NCBI GenBank assembly: GCA_945869245.1
Contig: CAMBOY010000155.1
Span: 1 to 7,544, forward strand
Reading direction: 5' to 3'
DNA: 7,544 nucleotides
Source of the DNA: Hydrogenophaga intermedia
GTDB lineage: Bacteria; Pseudomonadota; Gammaproteobacteria; Burkholderiales; Burkholderiaceae_C
Translations under genes and position numbers: made by a program
Part shown: positions 1 to 5,317 of the stretch, in pieces
How positions within the stretch are numbered: the stretch's first letter is position 1
How the letters are laid out: the number at the start of each line of letters is the position of its first letter
The notes under the pieces: model-generated
The model's database searches: none
The model's input: the letters and a program-made list of their open reading frames with translations, nothing else
What the model was told of the DNA's origin: nothing

Positions 1-565
1 CGTCGGGATTGCCTTTGGGCGCCGGAATGCGCGCCACCACCGCCTCCAGAATGTCTTCCACGCCCATGCCGGTCTTGGCCGAGCAGGGAATGGCGTCGGT
101 CGCATCGATGCCGATCACGTCCTCAATTTCGGCCTTGGCGTTGTCCGGATCGGCATTGGGCAGATCCATCTTGTTGAGCACGGGCAGCACCTCCACGCCC
201 AAGTCGAGCGCGGTGTAGCAGTTGGCCACGGTTTGCGCCTCCACACCCTGGCTGGCGTCCACCACCAGCAGCGCGCCTTCGCATGCCGAGAGCGAACGCG
301 AGACCTCGTACGAGAAGTCCACGTGCCCGGGTGTGTCGATCAGATTGAGGTTGTAGACCTGCCCATCGCGGGCCTTGTACTGCAAGGCGGCGGTTTGCGC
401 CTTGATGGTGATACCACGCTCTTTTTCGATGTCCATCGAGTCCAGCACCTGCTCGCTCATCTCGCGGTCGGACAAGCCGCCACAGCGGGAGATGATGCGA
501 TCGGCGAGCGTGGACTTGCCGTGATCGATGTGCGCGATGATGGAGAAATTGCGGATGTGTTGCAT
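1..565 (-). CDS. lepA: Elongation factor 4 (LepA) GTPase, N-terminal part, runs off left edge
   Basis: LepA/EF4 is a ribosome-binding translational GTPase that acts on stalled or mis-translocated ribosomes and assists 30S biogenesis. The 188 visible codons (family about 600 residues) cover the G domain. Visible motifs are G1 AHIDHGKST (residues 11-19), the G2 segment RGITI with Thr53, G3 DTPGH (77-81), G4 NKMD (131-134) and G5 SAK (162-164). The frame stays open to the left edge, so the truncation is due to the window and not a mutation. The ATG at 565 is chosen because the protein then begins MQHIRNFSIIAHIDHGKST, the usual LepA N-terminus. No good Shine-Dalgarno sequence precedes it; a TTG codon sits directly upstream in frame. 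A strong terminator hairpin lies only 46 nt upstream of the start. The lepB and rnc genes often follow lepA but are outside the window. Confidence 0.97.
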   Translation of the reverse strand, partial: MQHIRNFSIIAHIDHGKSTLADRIISRCGGLSDREMSEQVLDSMDIEKERGITIKAQTAALQYKARDGQVYNLNLIDTPGHVDFSYEVSRSLSACEGALLVVDASQGVEAQTVANCYTALDLGVEVLPVLNKMDLPNADPDNAKAEIEDVIGIDATDAIPCSAKTGMGVEDILEAVVARIPAPKGNPD

Positions 566-611
566 CAAAAACCCAAGCCCGTGGCCCCTGTGTCGGAGCC
601 CGAGTAAACAC

Positions 612-644
612 AAAAAAAAGGGCGCGTCAGCGGATGACGCGCCC
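612..644 (-). terminator. Strong intrinsic terminator just upstream of lepA
   Basis: On the minus strand a perfect 10-bp GC-rich stem, GGGCGCGTCA (644-635) with TGACGCGCCC (629-620), encloses a 5-nt loop and is followed at once by eight U residues (619-612). The plus-strand side has no U-run after the stem, so it works only toward lepA. It ends whatever is transcribed from the mucD-lepA gap. It leaves just 46 nt before the lepA start codon, so it may also act as a leader attenuator. Confidence 0.85.
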
Positions 645-684
645 GTAACCAACAAGCTTTGGCAACTGCGATAGTTGGGGTTTT

Positions 685-690
685 ATTGTA
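685..690 (-). promoter_or_regulatory. Possible -10 element (TACAAT) before the lepA-proximal terminator
   Basis: On the minus strand the hexamer TACAAT matches the sigma-70 -10 consensus TATAAT at five of six bases. It lies in a T-rich setting (TTTTTGCC directly upstream). No good -35 hexamer is found at 16-18 nt spacing; the best is TGTGCA at 16 nt, three of six matches. A start near 678 would give a transcript of about 67 nt ending at the U-run of the terminator, or a leader of about 110 nt to lepA if transcription reads through. Weak evidence taken alone. Confidence 0.3.
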
Positions 691-759
691 GGCAAAAAGC
701 CCAGAATGCACACCCCAAACACGCCGGCACGGCTGCGTTGCACGACCACAACGCCCAAT

Positions 760-947
760 TTGTCCACAACTTACCCACAAGCTATTGTGAATAACTTGTG
801 GGCGTCTTGTGCACAGAGAAGCCAGTGGCCTGTGGACTTTGGATACATTGTTCCAAAACATCAGAAAACGAAAGCCACAAACAACATAAGTGCGAATTCT
901 AACGACCCGCAGCGCAGCGATGGGGGCACCAAGCCGACTTACCCACA
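760..947. repeat. Cluster of DnaA-box-like 9-mers
   Basis: Compared with the DnaA box TTATCCACA, four 9-mers match at eight of nine bases: TTGTCCACA (760-768, plus), TTACCCACA (771-779, plus), TTATTCACA (794-786, minus) and TTACCCACA (939-947, plus). TTGTGCACA (807-815) matches at seven. Weaker TCCACA or CCCACA cores occur on the minus strand at 839-831 and 805-797. No perfect box was seen. The first three strong matches lie within 35 bp. Binding by DnaA is an inference from sequence similarity only; these could instead be sites for another regulator. Confidence 0.5.
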
Positions 948-1004
948 AAAGATATCCCCATGTTCGCGCCGCCCATGTGTCGGCTGCACGCCACGACACG
1001 CCCC

Positions 1005-1039
1005 AAAGCCCCGATACGCCAGACGGTTATCGGGGCTTT
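1005..1039 (-). terminator. Hairpin terminator after mucD, possibly bidirectional
   Basis: A perfect 12-bp stem pairs AAAGCCCCGATA (1005-1016) with TATCGGGGCTTT (1028-1039) around an 11-nt loop that can pair a little further. It begins five bases past the mucD stop codon, so it most likely ends the rpoE-rseA-rseB-mucD transcript. On the minus strand the U-run is only three bases and is followed by GGGG, so termination may be leaky. On the plus strand four T residues follow the stem. Confidence 0.65.
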
Positions 1040-1044
1040 TGTGG

Positions 1045-2511
1045 TCAGCGACCGGGGCGAATTACCGCGTACTGGGCCCACTCACCGCGGCGCACCAGCA
1101 CGTTGAGGGGCCGGGTGTTGTCGGCGCGCGCCAGCGCGGCGTCGGCGGCGCGGCGGTCGGTCACCTCGACGTTGGCAATCGCGATGATGACGTCGCCCAC
1201 CCGCAGGCCAGCGCGCGCCGCCGGGCCGTCCACCGCCTCGATGCGTACCCCGTTGTTGATGCGCAGTTCACGCTTTTGCGCGGCACTCAGGTCGGCCAAC
1301 TCCAGGCCCCAGACGCGCATGGACAGCGGTGGCTCCACCGGCGCAGGCTGGGCCAGGCGCTCGGCCCGCTCGGACTCCAACTCACCGACCACAATCGCCA
1401 CTTGCAGCGTCTGGCCACGGCGAAACACCTGCATCGCTGCGCTGCTGCCCGGCTTGGCATTGGCCACCACGCGCGGCAGGTCTGCCGACTTCTCGATCGG
1501 CTTGTCGTCGAACTGCAAAATGATGTCGCCCGGCTCCAAACCGGCGTTGGCCGCTGGCGAACCGTTTTCTACACCCCGAATGAGCGCACCCCGCGCCGCA
1601 CCCAGCCCAATGGACTCGGCCACATCGCGGCCCACTTGATCGATCTGCACCCCGATGCGGCCACGCGTGACCCGACCCTGGGCGCGCAATTGGTCCGACA
1701 CCCGAATGGCTTCGTCCACCGGGATGGCAAACGAAATACCCTGAAAGCCCCCGGAACGCGAGTAAATCTGGCTGTTGATGCCAATGACCTCACCGCGCAT
1801 ATTGATCAGCGGCCCGCCTGAGTTGCCAGGGTTGATCGCCACATCGGTCTGGATAAAGGGCAGGAAGTCACCGGTCTCGCGCTGTTTGGCGCTGACGATA
1901 CCCGCTGTGACCGTGTTCTCCAGCCCAAACGGCGAACCAATGGCCATCACCCATTCGCCCACCCGCAGGCGGTTGACGTCGCCCACCTTCACCGGCGTCA
2001 GTCCGGTGACCTCGATCTTCACCAAAGCCACATCGGTGCGGCGATCCGAGCCGACGATTTGCCCTTTGAACTCGCGCTTGTCGGGCAAAGTCACCATCAG
2101 CTCATCGGCGCCATCGACCACGTGCGCGTTGGTCATGATCAGACCGTCGGCGGACAACACAAAGCCAGAACCCACACCCCGTGGCACCGACTCACCGCCG
2201 CCCGGCGGGGTGGGCCGAGGCGAACGCGGCGCCACACCAGGGGGCAGCGGAATGCCAAAGCGCCGGAAAAACTCAAACATTTGTTCCTCGGGCGTGTTGG
2301 CCTCCGACGCCTCAGCGCTGGGTTTGGCCAACACACGGATGTTCACCACCGAAGGGCCCACGGCGTCGACCAGCGCGGTGAAATCGGGCAATCCTTGCAC
2401 CAAACTGCCCTGCTGCGCCCAGGCGGTGGCGGGCACGACAGCGCCGCCCAACAGGCCACAACTGAGTCCCAAGGCAACAGCCCACTGGCGGGATGTGGTC
2501 AACAATCTCAT
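1045..2511 (-). CDS. mucD: Periplasmic Do-like serine protease (MucD/DegP/DegQ family)
   Basis: A 488-residue HtrA-family protease/chaperone that degrades or refolds damaged envelope proteins in the periplasm. A signal peptide occupies residues 1-32, with a hydrophobic core and likely cleavage after ATAWA. The trypsin-like domain spans about 45-275. Its catalytic triad is visible as His130 (TNAHVV), Asp160 (TDVALVK) and Ser231 (GNSGGPL). A Pro-rich linker lies at about 88-106. Two PDZ domains follow at about 285-380 and 395-480, the standard architecture and length for DegP/DegQ/MucD. The start ATG at 2511 has a strong GGAGAGGA ribosome site (2526-2519) with 7-nt spacing. It lies 53 nt after rseB as the last gene of the sigma-E unit, as mucD does in the algU-mucABCD cluster of Pseudomonas. 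The name MucD, not DegP or DegQ, rests on this context. A hairpin terminator follows the stop. Confidence 0.95.
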   Translation of the reverse strand: MRLLTTSRQWAVALGLSCGLLGGAVVPATAWAQQGSLVQGLPDFTALVDAVGPSVVNIRVLAKPSAEASEANTPEEQMFEFFRRFGIPLPPGVAPRSPRPTPPGGGESVPRGVGSGFVLSADGLIMTNAHVVDGADELMVTLPDKREFKGQIVGSDRRTDVALVKIEVTGLTPVKVGDVNRLRVGEWVMAIGSPFGLENTVTAGIVSAKQRETGDFLPFIQTDVAINPGNSGGPLINMRGEVIGINSQIYSRSGGFQGISFAIPVDEAIRVSDQLRAQGRVTRGRIGVQIDQVGRDVAESIGLGAARGALIRGVENGSPAANAGLEPGDIILQFDDKPIEKSADLPRVVANAKPGSSAAMQVFRRGQTLQVAIVVGELESERAERLAQPAPVEPPLSMRVWGLELADLSAAQKRELRINNGVRIEAVDGPAARAGLRVGDVIIAIANVEVTDRRAADAALARADNTRPLNVLVRRGEWAQYAVIRPGR

Positions 2512-2564
2512 GAAGCATTCCTCTCCAAAATAATCAGAAAGCGCTATTTTGCCTGTACACCGCG

Positions 2565-3602
2565 TCAGCGCAGTCGTTCAAGGGAACTGGCAAAGGCTTC
2601 CAGGGTGGCCACCGGCACCTCGCCCATGGAGGTGAGCCAGTGCGCGCCCAACTGGCGGGTCAAGGCGTGTGTGGCCCCCGACGCGGTCACGCCCGGCGCC
2701 CCATGGCGTTTGCTGTCAAAGGGCTCTAAAAACAGCGACACCGAGGCCAACCCGTCAGAGAACACCCATTGCATCGGTTTGGCTTCTTTGGGTTTCGACG
2801 AGGGTGTGTGGCAAGACAGTTCGACAAAACCGGGAACCGCTTGTTTCATGCGCCAGCCTTGTGCCTGCGCGCTGGTTTTGTGTGGCAATGCCGATTCGAC
2901 CTGGTAGCCGTCGGTGTTCTTCATCTGCGCCTTGAGGCGGTCCATATTCACCGGTGCGTCGAGTTGCAACTCGGTGAACGCCACCTGTTCACGGACCTGC
3001 TGCTGGGCGTCCAGCGTTTGTAGCTTGAGGAGCAAACCGGTCTTTTTCTCGGCCCACACGCGGTAGCCGTACCGCAATCCGTCTTTGGGCTCGATCTGCA
3101 GCACATCGGCCGCGTACCCGGCCACCCGGTCGCTGCCGACCGAGGCGAGTCGGTAGTGGTCGGCAATACGGCCCTCTTGGGTGCGCAGCAATTCCGGCAT
3201 CACTCCCAACGAGGCCCGCACTTCGCGCCGGGCCGTGCGCGCCTCGGGCACAAAGGTGATCACCTCGTTGTTGTGGCGCACGATGGTGCGTGGCGCACCG
3301 GTCAATACCTCAATCTTTTCCATCTGCTGCACACCGTCGCAGGCGTGCCAGATGCGCGACGTGCCCAGGCGCCCGGCCGCAGAAACCACCAGCGTGCCGG
3401 TGAAGTTGCGCTCGCGACTGGCGTCGTGCACCCGGCTGAGCCATTCGGTGAGTGTGCGTCCGTCCGCAGCGGCCACGGCGGTTTGCGCCCAGGCTGGCGA
3501 CAGCGCCGCGCCCAGCGCGCACACAAGCCCAGTGGCGCCGAGCCAGCGTCGGCACCAGCGCCTGGCGATAAGCAGCGGCTCAGCGGTCTGCAGGGACTTC
3601 AT
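2565..3602 (-). CDS. rseB: Sigma-E regulatory protein RseB/MucB
   Basis: A periplasmic protein that binds the periplasmic part of RseA, shields it from site-1 proteolysis and senses envelope damage (mislocalised lipid or LPS in E. coli). From the chosen start it is 345 residues, slightly longer than E. coli RseB. A signal peptide covers about 1-39: basic n-region ARRWCRRW, hydrophobic core, cleavage after SPAWA. The LolA-like N-domain (about 48-220) contains NFTGTLVVS (66-74). The C-domain (about 235-345) contains the family signature FSDGLASVSLFLEP (281-294) and a GEVP...FASSL end. An upstream in-frame ATG at 3611 abuts the AAGGA element directly, whereas the ATG at 3602 is 9 nt from it, so 3602 is preferred. 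It overlaps the end of rseA by 23 nt, suggesting translational coupling. mucD follows 53 nt downstream. Confidence 0.93.
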   Translation of the reverse strand: MKSLQTAEPLLIARRWCRRWLGATGLVCALGAALSPAWAQTAVAAADGRTLTEWLSRVHDASRERNFTGTLVVSAAGRLGTSRIWHACDGVQQMEKIEVLTGAPRTIVRHNNEVITFVPEARTARREVRASLGVMPELLRTQEGRIADHYRLASVGSDRVAGYAADVLQIEPKDGLRYGYRVWAEKKTGLLLKLQTLDAQQQVREQVAFTELQLDAPVNMDRLKAQMKNTDGYQVESALPHKTSAQAQGWRMKQAVPGFVELSCHTPSSKPKEAKPMQWVFSDGLASVSLFLEPFDSKRHGAPGVTASGATHALTRQLGAHWLTSMGEVPVATLEAFASSLERLR

Positions 3603-4146
3603 AGGTCGCATTCCTTAAAAACCCCGACGAGACCTGAATCACCGACACGCCACCGTGCTGGCGGTGCGCGGCGAGTAGAGCCTCAAGCTCGGGGTTGCGG
3701 ATCATGCGCTGGTCGTCCGCCCGCTCGGGCACGACCGTTGCGCCAGCCAATTGGCTTGATGGCGCGGTGGAGCCCAGCAAGCCCCAGGCGATCGACGCCA
3801 CCGCCACCGTGGCCAACAGGCCGGCAGCCACCTTCCAGCGCCACACGCCGTCGTTGGCCGCGCGCGCCAGTGGCTTGCCCACCGCCACAGACGCCAGCGG
3901 CGGCTCGGTGCGCACACCATCGAGCTTGGCCATCACAGAAGCCACCAGGGTGGTGTCGGGGGCATCGCTGGCGCGGTCTTGGCACACAGTGCGGATGGCC
4001 GCGTACGCGCGCCAGCGCTCACGCTGCTCGCCGTCGACGGTGTATGCAGCCAGCGCGACATCGGTCTGCGCCGAATCGGCTTGCCCATCCCACACCGCAG
4101 ACAGAGCTTCAGCGGCTGAAATGGTGTCGGGTGTAGAGCTATTCAT
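3580..4146 (-). CDS. rseA: Anti-sigma-E factor RseA (MucA-like), inner-membrane
   Basis: A single-pass inner-membrane anti-sigma factor of 188 residues that sequesters sigma-E until regulated proteolysis (DegS then RseP in E. coli). The cytoplasmic RseA_N-like domain covers about 8-95, including LSAVWDGQAD and the helix RERWRAYAAIRTV. One transmembrane segment runs about 104-125 (KVAAGLLATVAVASIAWGLLG), followed by a periplasmic tail of about 60 residues. Only one Cys (Cys55) is present and there is no HxxxCxxC zinc motif, so it is of the RseA/MucA type and not a zinc-binding anti-sigma factor. The ATG at 4146 is chosen because GGAG precedes it by 10 nt and it begins 25 nt after the rpoE stop; the frame stays open upstream but there overlaps rpoE. 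Identification rests on position, topology and N-domain pattern, since RseA sequences are poorly conserved. Confidence 0.9.
   Translation of the reverse strand: MNSSTPDTISAAEALSAVWDGQADSAQTDVALAAYTVDGEQRERWRAYAAIRTVCQDRASDAPDTTLVASVMAKLDGVRTEPPLASVAVGKPLARAANDGVWRWKVAAGLLATVAVASIAWGLLGSTAPSSQLAGATVVPERADDQRMIRNPELEALLAAHRQHGGVSVIQVSSGFLRNATYEVPADR
3612..3616 (-). promoter_or_regulatory. Ribosome binding site that decides the rseB start
   Basis: AAGGA on the minus strand lies inside the rseA coding region. It touches the ATG at 3611 with no spacing but stands 9 nt before the ATG at 3602. This spacing favours the inner start, which shortens the protein by three residues (MRP). Confidence 0.6.
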
Positions 4147-4171
4147 TGCGTGTGCACTCCGTCCATGCGTG

Positions 4172-4813
4172 TTACCAGCGCTTGCCACCTTGGCGCTCCA
4201 GCATCGGTTTGATGCGGTTGGAGACCGCTTCTCGGGCCCGGAAAATCCGGGATCTGACCGTTCCAATCGGGCAATCGAGCGCTTGCGCGATGGCCTCATA
4301 ACTCAAACCGTCCATCTCCCTGAGTGTCAGCGCCATGCGCAATTCCTCGGGCAAGGCGTCCACCGCCTCGTTGACCGCACGGGCAATTTCCTTGCTTGCC
4401 AACACCGCTTCGGGTGTTTCTGAGTCTGTGGCGCTTGGGCTTAGAGCGCTGTCGGGCGTGGAAGTTTCATCGTCGCCGTCGCGCTCCAGCGAAGACTGCA
4501 GCACCACCGGGTCGTTCTTCATCGACAAGAGCTGCTTTTTTGCGGTATTGACGGCGATGCGGTAGAGCCAGGTGTAGAACTGGGCATCACCTCGGAACTG
4601 GGCCAAGGCCCGGTAGGCGCGAATAAAGGTTTCCTGGGTGATGTCGGGCACCAGGTCGACATCGCGCACCATGCGCGCCACCAGACGCTCCACCCGCCGC
4701 TGGTACTTGATCACCAGCATTTCAAACGCCCGTTTGTCGCCCTGCACGGCGCGCTCAACCAAAACGGTGTCGCTGTCGACTGCTGGGGGTGGAGTAGAAG
4801 GGGGGCTAGCCAT
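4172..4813 (-). CDS. rpoE: Extracytoplasmic-function sigma factor sigma-E (RpoE/AlgU)
   Basis: An ECF sigma factor that directs RNA polymerase to envelope-stress promoters and is inhibited by RseA. Positions below count from the GTG at 4825. Region 2 spans about 33-100, with KRAFEMLVIKYQRRV, DITQETFIRAYRAL and FRGDAQFYTWLYRIAVNTAK. The sigma-4 domain spans about 150-205, with LPEELRMALTLREMDGLSYEAIA and the helix-turn-helix IGTVRSRIFRARE. The product is 213 residues from the ATG at 4813, or 217 from a GTG at 4825; both exceed E. coli RpoE (191) because of a Pro-rich N-terminal tail and an acidic Ser/Thr-rich linker (about 111-140). Neither start has a clear Shine-Dalgarno. The GTG overlaps the stop of the upstream gene (TAGTG), so re-initiation at GTG or at the ATG 12 nt further is plausible. 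I choose ATG as the stronger codon. rseA follows after 25 nt. Confidence 0.95.
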   Translation of the reverse strand: MASPPSTPPPAVDSDTVLVERAVQGDKRAFEMLVIKYQRRVERLVARMVRDVDLVPDITQETFIRAYRALAQFRGDAQFYTWLYRIAVNTAKKQLLSMKNDPVVLQSSLERDGDDETSTPDSALSPSATDSETPEAVLASKEIARAVNEAVDALPEELRMALTLREMDGLSYEAIAQALDCPIGTVRSRIFRAREAVSNRIKPMLERQGGKRW

Positions 4814-4824
4814 GGAACGCGGCA

Positions 4825-5301
4825 CTATACCCTAGGGGTAGGCACCGCAGCGCTGGCACGCTGCAAAGACCTGCGCAAGGCCAACCACTGGGCTGGGTCG
4901 TCTTGCCGCAGCGCCCACACCCAGAGACTCGGGCCCTGCGCCGGCACCAAGCGCAGCCACAGGCAGCGCCCGCCATCGACGGCGACCCAGGGCACGACTG
5001 GCACCAGCTGCCCCGCGCGCTCCAGATACCAGCCCGCGTGCGGCGCCTCACTCATCCAGACCAATTCACCAACTGCGCTGTGGCGCTCGGCGCGCCACGC
5101 GTGCCAGCACCACAGCAAGCCCACTCCCAGCCACGCCAAGGCCAAGAGCCACACACTGGGCGGTGGCGTGTGGGTGATGGACCAACGCTGCAACCACCAC
5201 AGCGCCCACACCACCGCGGCGCCGCATGTGGCCAACGCCAGTGCGCGCCGCTCCCAAACAAAACGCCCCACCGGGTACGCAACCGATGGGGCGTTTTGCA
5301 C
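4825..5301 (-). CDS. YgfX/CptA-like Trp-rich inner-membrane protein
   Basis: A 158-residue protein with two adjacent transmembrane helices (about 20-39 and 49-68) followed by a soluble C-terminal domain, probably cytoplasmic. Tryptophan is very frequent: 17 of 158 residues. The pattern resembles E. coli YgfX (CptA family): two helices, a basic turn (WRAERH), GELVW, W...LVPVVPW, DGG..LWLRL, an LW..A segment and a DPAQW..LRRSL end. This likeness is judged by eye from recalled sequence, so no gene symbol is given. In enterics ygfX pairs with sdhE and has been described as a toxin affecting cell-division proteins; no sdhE is seen here. The GTG start at 5301 is supported by GGAG 8 nt upstream, and the gene begins 16 nt after fabF. 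A terminator-like hairpin overlaps codons 2-14. Its stop overlaps a possible rpoE start, which suggests co-expression with sigma-E. Confidence 0.75.
   Translation of the reverse strand: MQNAPSVAYPVGRFVWERRALALATCGAAVVWALWWLQRWSITHTPPPSVWLLALAWLGVGLLWCWHAWRAERHSAVGELVWMSEAPHAGWYLERAGQLVPVVPWVAVDGGRCLWLRLVPAQGPSLWVWALRQDDPAQWLALRRSLQRASAAVPTPRV
5256..5297 (-). terminator. Intrinsic terminator after fabF, inside the start of the ygfX-like gene
   Basis: On the minus strand AAAACGCCCCA (5297-5287) pairs perfectly with TGGGGCGTTTT (5270-5260), an 11-bp stem. The 16-nt loop can add a CGG/CCG pairing. The U-rich tract TTTTGTTT (5263-5256) follows. The stem starts 20 nt past the fabF stop codon, a typical position for a terminator of the fab transcript. 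A-runs on the other side make it potentially bidirectional. It lies within codons 2-16 of the downstream gene, so ribosomes starting at 5301 would disrupt it. Confidence 0.65.
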
Positions 5302-5309
5302 AGTTCAAA

Positions 5310-5313
5310 CTCC
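5310..5313 (-). promoter_or_regulatory. Ribosome binding site for the GTG start at 5301
   Basis: GGAG on the minus strand, within the 16-nt fabF spacer, stands 8 nt before the GTG at 5301. This good spacing is the main reason to accept a GTG start that places the terminator-like hairpin inside the coding region. Confidence 0.6.
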
Positions 5314-5317
5314 AGCG

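Larger units (their letters stand above)
566..1044. other. Non-coding mucD-lepA intergenic region (about 480 bp)
   Basis: No convincing gene is present on either strand. Open frames crossing it have no recognisable motifs, are rich in Arg, Cys and Trp, and run through the two hairpins. The stretch is visibly less GC-rich than the flanking genes, especially about 755-900. In minus-strand order it holds a hairpin terminator after mucD (1039-1005), a smaller dyad GTGTCG/CGACAC (977-982 with 994-999), a cluster of DnaA-box-like 9-mers (760-947), a -10-like TACAAT (690-685), a small dyad CAACT/AGTTG (663-677) and the strong terminator before lepA (644-612). From memory, relatives often carry a short glutaredoxin-like gene at this position; I see no trace of one here. 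Confidence 0.75.

Noticed and set aside
123..611. Minus-strand frame of 162 codons starting with GTG at 611
   Set aside because: It is a shifted frame of lepA; the lepA frame itself carries all GTPase motifs.
760..947. Chromosomal replication origin
   Set aside because: DnaA-box-like sites alone are not enough. No perfect box, no clear AT-rich unwinding element, and no dnaA, dnaN, rpmH or parAB nearby.
565..999. Open frame of 144 codons on the minus strand in the mucD-lepA gap, ending in a TGATG overlap with the lepA start
   Set aside because: It reads through the strong terminator hairpin and the DnaA-like boxes, has no recognisable motif, and is rich in Arg, Cys and Trp as expected of untranslated GC-rich DNA. 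No convincing ribosome site was seen. The TGATG junction is probably chance.
706..1821. Plus-strand open frame of 371 codons
   Set aside because: Mostly antisense to mucD, whose catalytic triad and PDZ domains are intact. High GC content leaves antisense frames open, and the composition is not protein-like.
3156..4136. Plus-strand open frame of 326 codons opposite rseB and rseA
   Set aside because: Antisense shadow of two well-supported genes, with an Arg/Pro/Ala-rich composition and no motif.
4826..4831. TATAGT as a -10 element right before rpoE
   Set aside because: It matches five of six -10 bases, but no -35 lies at a suitable distance and a start there would fall inside the rpoE coding region.
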